Assembly: GCA_016795205.1 (NCBI GenBank)
Contig: JAEUHZ010000061.1
Location: 1 to 64,000, forward strand
Origin: Planctomycetota bacterium
GTDB lineage: Bacteria > Planctomycetota > UBA1135 > GCA-002686595
Reading direction: 5' to 3'
DNA: 64,000 nucleotides
The translations under genes and the position numbers were made by a program. Below the pieces are notes generated by a model. The model saw only the letters and a program-made list of their open reading frames with translations, was not told where the DNA came from and did no database searches. Each line of letters opens with the position of its first letter. Positions within the stretch are counted from its first letter, which is position 1. Below are positions 28,708-37,713 of the stretch, piece by piece.

Positions 28708-30639
28708 ATGATCCTCGCCCGTTCCCCGCTCGTCCCGTGCGTGCTGGCGGCTTGGCTCGCGCCCGCGCTCGCCCAGGAGCCCGTCGGCCCGAGCTCCGAG
28801 CCGCCCCTGGCCGAGCTCTCGCTGGAGGACCTCATGGAGATCGAGATCTCCGTGGCCTCGCGGCACGGCGAGCGCCTCATGGACGTCCCGGCCGCGGTCT
28901 ACGTGCTGACCGGCGACGAGCTGCGGCGCCAGGGCGTGCAGACGATCCAGGACGCGCTGCGCATGGTGCCCGGCTTCCACGTGGCGCAGTGGCGCTCGCA
29001 GGGCTGGGACGTGGCCTCACGGGGCTTCACGGGCGGGCTCTCCGAGCTGAACCAATCGTTCATGAATCAGCTCCTGCTGATGGTGGACGGCGTGAGCCTG
29101 TACAGCCCCGCGATGGCCGGCATCTGGTGGCCGCTGCTCGACATCCCGATCCAGGACGTCGAGCGCATCGAGATCATCCGCGGACCGGCCGGCACGCTGT
29201 GGGGCACGAACGCGATGAACGGCGTGGTGCACGTGATCACGAAGCACGCGCGGGACACCCAGGGCGCGCGCCTCGATCTGGTCGGCGGCACGACGATCGC
29301 GTCGGGCGATGCCGCCTACGGCGGGACGCTGGGGGAGAACGGCTGGTTCCGTACCTGGGCTTCCTCGACCCGCCACGACGGGCTGCGGAACGACCGCGAC
29401 GCCGATTGGCACATCACGAGCGTCGGCTGGCGCTCGGACTGGGACCTGGGCGGCACGAAGCGCGCGCGGATCCTGGGCACGATCTACGGCGCCGAGTTCG
29501 GGCCGACGTACTCCTGGGAGGACGACGCGCCCAAGGCCGGCGGCTTCCTCTCGGCGCTGTACGAGTTCGGAGCGACGAGCGATCAGCAGCGGATCCAGGC
29601 CTGGTTCTGGCTCGATCACCAGGTCCTGCCCGACCTCGACACCGCGAACTTCAGCCAGGATCTGCAGACCCTCGACCTGGAATGGACGCGGCGCCGGCAG
29701 ATCGGTGCCGGCTCCAGCCTGTCCTTCGGGCTCGGTGGCCGTGTCGTGCAGGCCGACATGGGGAGCGAGCAGGGCTACATCGACTTCGACCCCGAGTTCC
29801 AACGCATCTGGAGCGTCCGCGGCTTCGCCCAGGGCGAGTTCGAGTTCCAGAGCCTGGATTCGAAGCTCGTCGCCGGCCTCCAGGTCGAGGAGTCCGACGT
29901 CCACGACCTGGAGCTGCAGCCCAACGTCCGCTGGCTGTGGCGTGCCAAGGAATCGACCAACGTGTGGGCCTCCGTGTCGCGAGCCGTGCGCACCTCGTCG
30001 ATCGAGGAGCGCGACATCGTCCAGCGCTTCACGCCGGGCGACACGCCGTTCTTCGTGGGGGACGAGGACTACGACTCCGAGGAGCTCTTGGCCTACGAGA
30101 TCGGGCTGCGCACGCGCCTCTCCGACGCGCTGACCGCCGACCTGACGGCGTTCTACAACGACTACGACAACCTGCAGACGTTCGAGGACCTCGACGGCGT
30201 CACGCTGACCTACGGCAACGAGGGCCGTGCGATCGCGCGCGGGTTCGAGGCCGCGGTCGACGCGAACCTGACGCAACGCCTGCGTCTGCGCGGGACGTAC
30301 ACCTACTTCGAGATGGACTTCGAGGCCTCGGACTCCAGCCTGCTCGCGGGGACGATCGACGCCCGCGACGGCCTGGTCCCCGTGCACCACGCCAGCCTGC
30401 GGACCTTCTACGACCTGGGCAGCCACTGGGAGGTCGACGGCGCGATCTACTACGTGGACCGCCTGCCCTACTTCGACGTGGACTCCTACGTGCGGGTCGA
30501 CCTGCGTCTGGGCTGGAATCCGCGGCCCGGGCTGCGCTTCGCCATCGGCGTCCAGAACCTGAACGACCCCGAGCACCCCGAGGCCGGGGACATCGAGGTC
30601 GAGCGCGTGCTGTGGGCCGGTTTCTCGGCCGCGTTCTGA
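28708..30639 (+). CDS. TonB-dependent outer-membrane receptor
   Basis: A 643-aa receptor. A signal peptide (residues 1-22, ending ALAQ) is followed by LSLEDLMEIEISVASR, the plug domain (PAAVYVLTGDELRRQGVQTI, MVPGFHVAQ, VERIEIIRGPAGTLWGTNAMNGVVHVITK) and a ~22-strand barrel ending in WAGFSAAF with a terminal Phe. The LSLEDLMxIE opening marks the subgroup that commonly sits with YfiR-like and sensor-kinase genes. It is divergent from the YfiR gene, 152 bp between starts. Likely role: import or sensing of a large ligand, with the kinase module reporting on it (inference). Confidence 0.93.
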   Translation: MILARSPLVPCVLAAWLAPALAQEPVGPSSEPPLAELSLEDLMEIEISVASRHGERLMDVPAAVYVLTGDELRRQGVQTIQDALRMVPGFHVAQWRSQGWDVASRGFTGGLSELNQSFMNQLLLMVDGVSLYSPAMAGIWWPLLDIPIQDVERIEIIRGPAGTLWGTNAMNGVVHVITKHARDTQGARLDLVGGTTIASGDAAYGGTLGENGWFRTWASSTRHDGLRNDRDADWHITSVGWRSDWDLGGTKRARILGTIYGAEFGPTYSWEDDAPKAGGFLSALYEFGATSDQQRIQAWFWLDHQVLPDLDTANFSQDLQTLDLEWTRRRQIGAGSSLSFGLGGRVVQADMGSEQGYIDFDPEFQRIWSVRGFAQGEFEFQSLDSKLVAGLQVEESDVHDLELQPNVRWLWRAKESTNVWASVSRAVRTSSIEERDIVQRFTPGDTPFFVGDEDYDSEELLAYEIGLRTRLSDALTADLTAFYNDYDNLQTFEDLDGVTLTYGNEGRAIARGFEAAVDANLTQRLRLRGTYTYFEMDFEASDSSLLAGTIDARDGLVPVHHASLRTFYDLGSHWEVDGAIYYVDRLPYFDVDSYVRVDLRLGWNPRPGLRFAIGVQNLNDPEHPEAGDIEVERVLWAGFSAAF

Positions 30640-30649
30640 GCGGCGCGCG

Positions 30650-32440
30650 TCAGGCCGGCAGGCTCGCGAGCAGCTCCCAGCGGGCGTAGAGCGCGGCGAT
30701 CTCACCCTCCAAGGCAGCCAGTCGCGTCGTGGCGGCCGCCACGTCGAGCGGCTTGCCGCGGAAGAAGGCCGGGTCGGACAGCGTGGCCTGCAGGGCCGCC
30801 TGCGCGCTCTCCAGCGCCTCGATGCGCGCGGGCAGCCCGTCCAGCTCCAGCTTCTCGCCGTAGGTCAGCTTGCGCGGCCGCGGGCTGGCCTCCCCGGCCC
30901 GCGCGGGCACCTTCGTGGCCGGCTTGGTCGGCGGCGCGGCCGCGCGCGCGCGGCGGCGCTCGATCCAGTCCGACCAGCCGCCGACGCTCTCGACGGGCAA
31001 GCCTCCGTCGAACACCACGACCGAGGTGGCCACGTCGTCGAGGAACGCGCGATCGTGGCTGACGAGGATCACCGTGCCCTGGAAATCCGCCAGCAGCTCC
31101 TCCAGCAGCTCGAGGGTTTCGAGGTCGAGGTCGTTCGTGGGCTCGTCGAGCACCAGCAGGTTGCAGGGCCGCGCCAGGATCTTGGCCAGCTGCAGGCGAT
31201 TGCGCTCGCCGCCGGAGAGCCGTGCAACCGGGTCGCGCGCCTGCTCCGCGCGGAACAGGAAGTCCTTGAGGTAGCCGATCACGTTGCGCGGCGCTCCGCC
31301 CACGAACACCGTGTCACCGTCGCCCGCCAGGTTCTCCTGGACCGACCGCTCGAGGTCGAGGTTCACGCCGAGCTGGTCGAAGCGCGCCACCGCCAGGTTC
31401 GTGCCGAGCGTCACGGTTCCCGAGTCCGGCGCCAACTCACCCAGCAGGATCCGCACCAGCGTCGTCTTGCCGCAGCCGTTCGGCCCGACGATGCCGAGGC
31501 GGTCGCCGCGCTGGATCTCCAGGTCGAAGCCCCCGAACAGCTCCCGCCCGTCGAACGCGTGCCGCAGGCCCTCGGCGCGCACCACGATGCGGCCCGAGCG
31601 CGCGGCCTCCGTGACCGCCGCGCGCACCCGCCCGGTCTCCTCGCGCCGCGCGGCCCGCTCCGCCCGCATCTCCTTCAGCGCGCGCACCCGGCCCATGTTG
31701 CGCGTGCGGCGCGCCTCGATGCCGCGCCGGATCCAGACCTCCTCGGCGGCCAGCTTCTTCTCGAACTCGAGCGCCTCGTGGCGCTCGGCCTCCAGCACGG
31801 CCTGCTTGCGTTCGAGGTACTGCTCGTAGCCGCAGGCGAAGGAGCGCACGCGCGCGCGGTCCAGGTCGAGGATGCGCGTGGCGACCGCGCGCAGGAAGGC
31901 CCGGTCGTGGGTCACGAGCACCAGCGCGCCCGCTGCGCGCAGCAGGTGCTCCTCGAGCGCGCGGATCGTGTCGACGTCGAGGTGGTTCGTGGGCTCGTCC
32001 AGCAGCAGCACGTCGGGCTCGGCCGCCAGCGCCCCCGCGAGCAGCACGCGCCGCTTGGCGCCGGCGGACAACACGGCGACCTCGGAGGAGGGGTCGATGC
32101 CCAGGAGCTCGACGACGCGCTCGATGGACGCGTCCAGTCGCCAGTCGTCGACTGTTCCGGCCCCCGCGGCTGCCGCGCGGATGGCGTCGAGCGCGGTCCC
32201 CGCCAGCGTGCGCGGCACCTCCTGCGCAAGGCCGGCGACGCGCACCCGCTGGCGGCGGATCACGCTGCCCTCGTCGGGGACGATGCGCCCGGCGAGCACG
32301 CCGAGCAGGGTCGACTTGCCACTGCCGTTGCGTCCGAGCAGACCGACGCGCTCGCCGCGCTCGACCTGCAGCGACACGCTCTCCAGGAGCGGAGCCCCGC
32401 CGAAGGTCACGGTGACGCTCTCCAATCCGATCTCGGCCAT
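30650..32440 (-). CDS. uup: ABC-F ATPase, Uup type
   Basis: A 596-aa soluble protein with two ABC ATPase domains and no membrane segments. NBD1 has GRNGSGKST, LSAGAKRR (degenerate signature) and LLDEPTNHLD; NBD2 has GPNGCGKTT, LSGGERNRLQ and VLDEPTNDLD. A basic helical linker joins them. The C-terminal ~90 residues form the Uup coiled-coil domain (KLTYGEKLELDGLPARIEAL to LYARWELLASL). ABC-F proteins act on ribosomes; Uup is linked to DNA or translation quality control. It is convergent with the TonB receptor, 10 bp between stops, and lies 19 bp after the ClC gene on the same strand. Confidence 0.93.
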   Translation of the reverse strand: MAEIGLESVTVTFGGAPLLESVSLQVERGERVGLLGRNGSGKSTLLGVLAGRIVPDEGSVIRRQRVRVAGLAQEVPRTLAGTALDAIRAAAAGAGTVDDWRLDASIERVVELLGIDPSSEVAVLSAGAKRRVLLAGALAAEPDVLLLDEPTNHLDVDTIRALEEHLLRAAGALVLVTHDRAFLRAVATRILDLDRARVRSFACGYEQYLERKQAVLEAERHEALEFEKKLAAEEVWIRRGIEARRTRNMGRVRALKEMRAERAARREETGRVRAAVTEAARSGRIVVRAEGLRHAFDGRELFGGFDLEIQRGDRLGIVGPNGCGKTTLVRILLGELAPDSGTVTLGTNLAVARFDQLGVNLDLERSVQENLAGDGDTVFVGGAPRNVIGYLKDFLFRAEQARDPVARLSGGERNRLQLAKILARPCNLLVLDEPTNDLDLETLELLEELLADFQGTVILVSHDRAFLDDVATSVVVFDGGLPVESVGGWSDWIERRRARAAAPPTKPATKVPARAGEASPRPRKLTYGEKLELDGLPARIEALESAQAALQATLSDPAFFRGKPLDVAAATTRLAALEGEIAALYARWELLASLPA

Positions 32441-32459
32441 GACGTGCGCTCCTCGCGTC

Positions 32460-34190
32460 TCAGGCCCGGCTGCCGGACAGGGTCAGTAGCAGGTCGCTCT
32501 TCGAGATGCTGCCCACGAGCATCCGCCCCTCGTCGAGGACCGGCAGCCGCTCGCCGGAGTGCCCCTCGAATTGCCGCAGCGTCTCGCGCAGCGTCGAGTC
32601 GGGCGTGACGAACGGGAACTCCTCGCGCAGGACGTCCTGCGCGATCGCCAGCTTGGCCAGCTCCGGGTCGTTCAGGAAGGGCTTGATCTCGTGGAGCGGG
32701 ATCACGCCCCGGAAGCGACCCTCGCGGTCCACGACGTACAGGTTGTGGTGTCGGTGCTTCACGAAGGTCTCGACGATGGCCTGGAAGCGGGCATTCTCGG
32801 CGATCCGCGGCGGGTCGGTGCGCATCAGGTCGCCCACGGTCAGAGCGTCGAGCGGAGCAGGGCCCGGCGGAGGCGTGCTGGGCAGCGCCTCGGCGTAGAT
32901 CGACTTCCCACCGAAGGCTCGTGCGGACGTGTAGGCCGTGACGCAAGCGACCATGAGCGGCAGCACGATGTCGTAGTCCAGCGTCATCTCGAACAGGATC
33001 AGGATCGCCGTCAGCGGCGCCAGGGTCGTCGCCGACAGCATCGCTCCCATGCCGACCAGCGCGTAGGCGTTCGGCTGCGCGGTGGACTCGGGGAACAGGT
33101 GGTGGATCGGAATGCCCACCAAGCCGCCCATGATCCCGCCCACGAGCAGCGTGGGGGTGAACACGCCGCCCACCGCGCCCGAGCCGACCGTGGCCGCCGT
33201 CGCCAAGAGCTTGTACGCCAGCAGCGTGAGCAGGCCGGTCCAGACCAGGCTCGAAGAGAGGATCGCGCTGACCGCGCTGTCCCCGTTGCCCCAGACCTCC
33301 GGCTCGTGGACGGAGAGCAGGCCCACGACCAGCCCGCCGACCGCCATGCGCGCGAAGACCGGCGCACGCCAGCGCGAGAAGAGCTCTCCCGATTGGTCCA
33401 GGAGCCGCAGGAACCAGGGTGCGAACGACCCGGCGACGAGCCCCAGCGCCAGGTGCGGCGCGAGCTCCCAGTACGTCACCAGGCGAAAACGCGGTACCTC
33501 GAACAGGGGCTCGCCGCCCAGGAAGATGCGCGCGACGACGGTCGCCATGACCGAGGACAGGATCAGCGGACCGAAGGTCTGCATCGCGATCGTGCCCAGC
33601 ACGATCTCGGCCACGAACAGGGCGCCGCCGATCGGCGCGTTGTAGGCCGAGGCGATGCCGGCTGCGGCACCGCAGGCGACCAAGAGGCGCAGGCGCGGTC
33701 GCGGCAGCTTCGCGAAGCGGCCGATCGAGCTGGCGAGCAGCGCCGCGAGCTGGACCTGCGGGCCCTCGCGCCCGATCGAGCCGCCCGACCCGATCGAGAA
33801 GACGGACGACACGATCCGGATCAGCGTGGGCCGCGTGCGGATCACGCCGTCGCCCAGCGTCACGGCCTCCATGTAGTCCGCGCTGCGCTTGCCGCCCGCG
33901 AAGCGCACGCCCAGGAACAGCACGAGCCCGGCCAGCAGGCCACCCGCCGCCGGCACCAGGATGCGCTGCCACGGCGCGAGCGTGGCGGCCGTCTCGGCCA
34001 GGGTCAGAGTGCTGCCCGTCAGGGCGAACTGGACCCCGCCGATCGCCAGCCGGAAGGCCGGCGCGGCCAAGCCGCCGGCGACGCCGACCAGGGCTGCCCA
34101 GAACAGCGTGACCTCGGTCTCGCCGGGCCGGAACCGCTCCAGGATCCACAGCCGTAGCTGCAGGAGACGGGTCAGCTCGAGGCGGAGCAC
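32460..34190 (-). CDS. ClC family chloride channel/transporter with CBS pair
   Basis: A 576-aa ClC protein. The core has about 16-18 helices with the selectivity motifs GSGGSIGREGPQVQL, YNAPIGGALFVAE, and GSGAVGGVFTPTLLVGG; two CBS domains follow (LTVGDLMRTDPPRIAEN and LREEFPFVTPDSTLRE), ending near LVGSISKSDLLLTL. The position of the gating/proton Glu is GREGP (E present). I use the GTG at 34190: the frame stays open to 34331, but a TAAGCT box lies 10 nt before this GTG and the family similarity begins here. The CBS pair suggests nucleotide control. It is divergent from the BMC operon. Confidence 0.9.
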   Translation of the reverse strand: MLRLELTRLLQLRLWILERFRPGETEVTLFWAALVGVAGGLAAPAFRLAIGGVQFALTGSTLTLAETAATLAPWQRILVPAAGGLLAGLVLFLGVRFAGGKRSADYMEAVTLGDGVIRTRPTLIRIVSSVFSIGSGGSIGREGPQVQLAALLASSIGRFAKLPRPRLRLLVACGAAAGIASAYNAPIGGALFVAEIVLGTIAMQTFGPLILSSVMATVVARIFLGGEPLFEVPRFRLVTYWELAPHLALGLVAGSFAPWFLRLLDQSGELFSRWRAPVFARMAVGGLVVGLLSVHEPEVWGNGDSAVSAILSSSLVWTGLLTLLAYKLLATAATVGSGAVGGVFTPTLLVGGIMGGLVGIPIHHLFPESTAQPNAYALVGMGAMLSATTLAPLTAILILFEMTLDYDIVLPLMVACVTAYTSARAFGGKSIYAEALPSTPPPGPAPLDALTVGDLMRTDPPRIAENARFQAIVETFVKHRHHNLYVVDREGRFRGVIPLHEIKPFLNDPELAKLAIAQDVLREEFPFVTPDSTLRETLRQFEGHSGERLPVLDEGRMLVGSISKSDLLLTLSGSRA

Positions 34191-34200
34191 GATGCGGGCG

Positions 34201-34206
34201 AGCTTA
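34201..34206 (-). promoter_or_regulatory. -10-like box before the ClC gene
   Basis: TAAGCT on the minus strand with 10 nt to the GTG at 34190, the same arrangement as other probable leaderless starts in this window. No clear -35. Confidence 0.35.
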
Positions 34207-34324
34207 GGTGCGCGCGGGGGTGCGAGACAACCGCGCACCCGGGTCGGGCGCGCGGACGGCTGGGCCTCAGCCACCAGCGGGCTCCCCGCGAGCTTCCCAT
34301 GATCTTCCCAGCACGATCGGGACC

Positions 34325-34353
34325 GTGGCACGGCGCGCGGGGGGCGCTAGACT
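34325..34353 (+). promoter_or_regulatory. BMC operon promoter
   Basis: TAGACT at 34348-34353 with GTGGCA at 34325-34330 (4 of 6 to TTGACA) and a 17-bp spacer, 70 nt before the first BMC-H ATG. The -10 and the following CCGC match the promoter regions of mreB and the 9359 gene. Confidence 0.55.
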
Positions 34354-34423
34354 CCGCGCCTCGCCGGGCGCCGCGCACTGCGCCGCTCGCGCGCCCCCGA
34401 CGACGCTCCGAGTCCAGGATTCC

Positions 34424-34759
34424 ATGAAGCCGACAGCGCTGGGAATGGTCGAGACCAAGGGTCTCGTGGGTCACATCGAAGCCGCGGACGCCATGGTCAA
34501 GGCCGCGCTGGTCGAGCTGCACGGCCGTGAGAACATCACGGCCGGGTACTGGACGATGTTCGTCGTGGGCGAGGTCGGCGCGGTCAAGGCCGCGACCGAC
34601 GCGGGCGCCGCGGCCGCGCGCCGCGTGGGCGAGCTCGTCAGCGTGCACGTCATCCCGCGCCCGCACGACCAGCTCTGGCGCATCCTGCCCAAGATGACGC
34701 CGGTGCCGAAGCCCGCTGGCGGGGCCAAGCCCGCCGGCGGCAAGTCGAATCCGGACTGA
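34424..34759 (+). CDS. BMC-H shell protein 1
   Basis: A 111-aa bacterial microcompartment hexamer protein. One BMC (Pfam BMC) domain fills residues ~4-85: [49 protein letters not shown]. The pore-region segment reads [10 protein letters not shown], placing a bulky Tyr where most BMC-H have Gly-Ser-Gly, so its central pore should differ from that of BMC-H 2 at 36740. A ~20-residue Pro/Gly/Lys tail follows the domain. A CAGGA Shine-Dalgarno sits before the ATG at 34424. It is the first gene of the operon. Confidence 0.95.
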   Translation: MKPTALGMVETKGLVGHIEAADAMVKAALVELHGRENITAGYWTMFVVGEVGAVKAATDAGAAAARRVGELVSVHVIPRPHDQLWRILPKMTPVPKPAGGAKPAGGKSNPD

Positions 34760-34819
34760 CGCCCGACCCCGGGTTGCGGCGGCCATTGGCCCGCGCCGCC
34801 GCTGCCCGCGTGACCCCTC

Positions 34820-36694
34820 GTGCAGCACCTCGATCCCGATCTCCGCGCGCTCCAGGACGTGCGCGATGCCGTGGCGCGCGCCCAGCGTGCGTGCCGCGCA
34901 GTCCACGGCTACGACCAGCGCCGGACGGACGCCCTGTGCGCCGCGATGGCCAAGGCCGGCGCGGCCGCCGCGCACGACCTGGCGCGCCTGGCGGTCGAGG
35001 AGACCGGCATCGGCAAGGTGCACTACAAGGTGCTCAAGAACCTGTTCGGATCCGAGGGCACGTGGGCCTCGATCGCCAACGAGAAGACGGTGGGGATCCT
35101 GTCGCGTGACGAGCGCAGCGGGATCGTCGAGGTCGGGACGGCCTCGGGCGTCGTGGCCGGCATCGTGCCCACGACGAATCCGACGTCGACCACGCTCTAC
35201 AAGGCGATCATCGCCGTGAAGGGGCGCAACGCGATCGTGATCAGCCCGCACCCCCGGGCGCGACGCTGCATCGGAGAGACCGTCGACGTGCTGCGGCGCG
35301 CGATCGAGCGCGCCGGCGGGCCACCCGACCTGGTGTGCTGCCTGCCCAACCCGACGATCGAGTCGACCGGGGCCTTGATGCGGCACAAGGACGTGGCCCT
35401 GATCCTGGCCACGGGCGGCACGGGCCTGGTCACGGCGGCCTACAGCTCGGGGCGTCCGGCCTACGGTGTCGGGCCGGGCAACGTGCCCTGCTATGTCGAC
35501 CGCTCGGCCGACGTGCCCTACGCGGCGGCGGCGATCACCGCCAGCCAGAGCTTCGACAACGCGACCCTGTGCTGTTCCGAGCAGGGCCTGGTGCTCGACC
35601 AGCCGATCGCGAAGCAACTCGTCGCCGAGCTCGTGAAGCGCGGCGCGCACGTGTGCGACGAGGACGAGACCAAGAAGCTCGCGAAGCTGTGCAACGTGCG
35701 CGGGCACATGAACGGCGAGGTCGTGGGGCTCGACCCCTGGCGGATCGCCGAGATGGCCGGGTTCGCCGTGCCGCAGCACACGACGCTGCTGCTCGCCTGG
35801 CAGGGCGGCGTGGGCCGCGACTGGCCGCTCTCGATCGAGATCCTGGCGCCGGTGCTCTCGCTGCACCTCGTCGACGGCTGGGAGCAGGGCTGCCGCGTCT
35901 CGATCGCGATGCTGGAGTCGGATGGGCTGGGGCATACGCTCGGGATCCATGCCAAGGACGAGCGCGTGCTCGAGGCCTTCTTCCTGGAGAAGCCCGCGAA
36001 CCGCATCGTCGTGAACGGCCCCTGCTCGCAGGGCGCCGTCGGCTACTCGACGCACCTGGTGCCGTCGTTCTCGCTGGGTTGCGGGCCGCAGGCCGGCAAC
36101 ATCACGAGCGACAACATCAGCGCGCGGCACTTGATCAACGTGAAGCGCGTGGCCTTCCCGCGCCGCGACTGGGCCGAGCTCGAGCGGCGCGACCACGAGC
36201 GCGCGGCGGCCATGACCCGCGACGGCATGCCGCGCGGCTCGGGGATGCCCGGCGATCCCGCGCTGGAGGGCGCGGCCCCGCGCCCGAGCTCCAGCGCGCG
36301 CTCACCCGACGCGTCGAGCAACTGGCGTGGGAACCCCGCGTTCGGGGCCAGCACGTCCGCGGCGACCAGCGCGCCGCCGGTCGCGGCCCCGGTGGCCACG
36401 CCCTGGGCCTCCAAGGTCGGCGCGGGCGCGAAGAGCGCGCCGCCGACCTTCACCGCGCCCCGCTCCGCGGCGAGCGCCGTCCCGAGCGCCGCTGCGTCCG
36501 CGGCCGCAACCGCGGCGAGCGCCGCGCTGCTCGCGCGCCCCGCGCCCGCGCCGCGGGCGGCGGTCGCGCAGGGCTCCGGCCTCTCGACGGCCGAGATCCA
36601 GACCCTGCTCTCGCACGCCGGTACGGGCTGTCCGCTCGGCCCGTGCAAGGGCTGCCCGCATCACGAGGTCACGACCGGCGCGTGCCAGGCCTGA
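34820..36694 (+). CDS. BMC-associated CoA-acylating aldehyde dehydrogenase with Cys-rich tail
   Basis: A 624-aa protein from a GTG at 34820. Residues ~1-470 are a CoA-acylating aldehyde dehydrogenase (PduP/EutE/AdhE type): GIVPTTNPTSTTLYKAI, ILATGGTGLV, YGVGPGNVPCYV, and the catalytic C251 in NATLCCSEQ, which aligns with the AdhE CASEQ motif. It would convert an aldehyde with CoA and NAD+ to acyl-CoA and NADH inside the shell. Residues ~480-585 are an Ala/Pro/Ser linker, then a short amphipathic helix (LSTAEIQTLLSHAG) like an encapsulation peptide, and a Cys-rich end with C604, C609, C612 and C622. It sits between two BMC-H genes. Aldehyde source not in the window. Confidence 0.93.
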   Translation: MQHLDPDLRALQDVRDAVARAQRACRAVHGYDQRRTDALCAAMAKAGAAAAHDLARLAVEETGIGKVHYKVLKNLFGSEGTWASIANEKTVGILSRDERSGIVEVGTASGVVAGIVPTTNPTSTTLYKAIIAVKGRNAIVISPHPRARRCIGETVDVLRRAIERAGGPPDLVCCLPNPTIESTGALMRHKDVALILATGGTGLVTAAYSSGRPAYGVGPGNVPCYVDRSADVPYAAAAITASQSFDNATLCCSEQGLVLDQPIAKQLVAELVKRGAHVCDEDETKKLAKLCNVRGHMNGEVVGLDPWRIAEMAGFAVPQHTTLLLAWQGGVGRDWPLSIEILAPVLSLHLVDGWEQGCRVSIAMLESDGLGHTLGIHAKDERVLEAFFLEKPANRIVVNGPCSQGAVGYSTHLVPSFSLGCGPQAGNITSDNISARHLINVKRVAFPRRDWAELERRDHERAAAMTRDGMPRGSGMPGDPALEGAAPRPSSSARSPDASSNWRGNPAFGASTSAATSAPPVAAPVATPWASKVGAGAKSAPPTFTAPRSAASAVPSAAASAAATAASAALLARPAPAPRAAVAQGSGLSTAEIQTLLSHAGTGCPLGPCKGCPHHEVTTGACQA

Positions 36695-36739
36695 CCGAGA
36701 GCGCACGACCCACACCAATCGCAAGCGAGGACGTAGACG

Positions 36740-37030
36740 ATGGACAGCATGATCGCCCTGGGCATGATCGAGACGAAGGGGCTCGTCGGCGCGGTCGAGG
36801 CCGCCGACGCCATGTGCAAGGCCGCCAAGGTGACCCTGATCGGCAAGGAGCGTAGCGGCGGCGCGCTGATGACCGTGCTCGTGCGCGGCGAGGTCGGCGC
36901 GGTCAAGGCCGCCGTCGAGGCCGGCGCCGCCGCGGCCAAGCGCGTGGGGGAGCTCGTGAGCCAGCACGTGATCCCGCGTCCGGCCGGCGATCTCGACCTG
37001 TTCCTGCCCCCGCTCCCGGAGTCCAAGTGA
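36740..37030 (+). CDS. BMC-H shell protein 2
   Basis: A 96-aa single-domain BMC hexamer protein, close to the standard length. Residues 5-88 carry [61 protein letters not shown]. The pore segment is ERSGGALMT, a small-residue pore, in contrast to BMC-H 1. A short Pro-rich tail follows. It is 45 bp after the aldehyde dehydrogenase and 41 bp before the BMC-T gene, all co-directional. Confidence 0.96.
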   Translation: MDSMIALGMIETKGLVGAVEAADAMCKAAKVTLIGKERSGGALMTVLVRGEVGAVKAAVEAGAAAAKRVGELVSQHVIPRPAGDLDLFLPPLPESK

Positions 37031-37071
37031 CCCAGCCCTTCCCGCCTGACCGCGGGCAGTGAGCGACGACG

Positions 37072-37713
37072 ATGGGCGCAAGCGGGATCGAGCTGCGCGG
37101 CGCGGTGTTCATCGACCAGATGCAACCCCAGTTCGCCGCGACCGTGGCCACGAACTCGGACGGGTTCTTCCCCGTCACGGGCGAGTCCGCGTTCTGGCTC
37201 GAGGTCCAGCCCGGCATCGTGATCAACCGCCTCATGGACGCGGCGCTCAAGGCCTGCGACGTGAAGCCTGGAGCGCTGGTCACCGAGCGCAGCTACGGCA
37301 CGCTCGAGGTCCACGGCCCCGACCAGGGCATGGTGCGCCAGGCGGGCGAGCTGATCCTGAAGGCGGCCGGGGTCTCGCTCGCGGACGCGCTCAAGCCGAA
37401 CCTGCTCACGAGCGAGATCATCCGCAAGCTCAGCGACCACCACGCGATGATGATCAACCGGACGCGCGCGGGGATGCTGGTCCTGGGCGACGACACGCTC
37501 TACACCCTGGAGGTCAACCCGGCGGTGTACGTGACCCTGGCCGCGAACGAGGCCGAGAAGGCCGCGCCGATCCGGCTGGTGGGCCTGGGCGCCGAGGGCG
37601 CGGTCGGTCGCCTGCGCCTGGCCGGCACGGACGCCGAGATCGACGAGGCCGTGAAGGCCGTGCGCCGCGCGTTGGACGGCGTCGGCGGCCGCGCGAACGC
37701 GGGGGCCAACTGA
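37072..37713 (+). CDS. BMC-T shell protein, Haliangium T2/T3-like (probable stacking trimer)
   Basis: A 213-aa tandem-BMC-domain protein. The opening GAVFIDQMQPQFAATVAT, SAFWLEVQPGIVINRLMDAALKAC, YGTLEVHGPDQGMVRQAGE, LINRTRAGMLVLGDDTLYTLEV and AANEAEKAAPIRL match the pattern I know from the Haliangium ochraceum BMC-T proteins whose trimers stack in pairs with gated pores. BMC similarity is weak enough that it could be mistaken for an enzyme such as PduL, but it lacks PduL metal motifs. Function: large-pore facet tile, likely for cofactors. The stop shares a base with the next start (TGATG). Confidence 0.85.
   Translation: MGASGIELRGAVFIDQMQPQFAATVATNSDGFFPVTGESAFWLEVQPGIVINRLMDAALKACDVKPGALVTERSYGTLEVHGPDQGMVRQAGELILKAAGVSLADALKPNLLTSEIIRKLSDHHAMMINRTRAGMLVLGDDTLYTLEVNPAVYVTLAANEAEKAAPIRLVGLGAEGAVGRLRLAGTDAEIDEAVKAVRRALDGVGGRANAGAN

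Noticed and set aside
34191-34331. Extended N-terminus of the ClC protein to an in-frame start at 34331
   Set aside because: It would run through the BMC promoter region, its residues are not ClC-like, and a -10-like box sits just before the GTG at 34190.
37072-37713. Reading the 213-aa BMC operon protein as the phosphotransacylase PduL
   Set aside because: It lacks the metal-binding His and conserved blocks of PduL and instead matches the pattern of Haliangium-type tandem BMC-T proteins.
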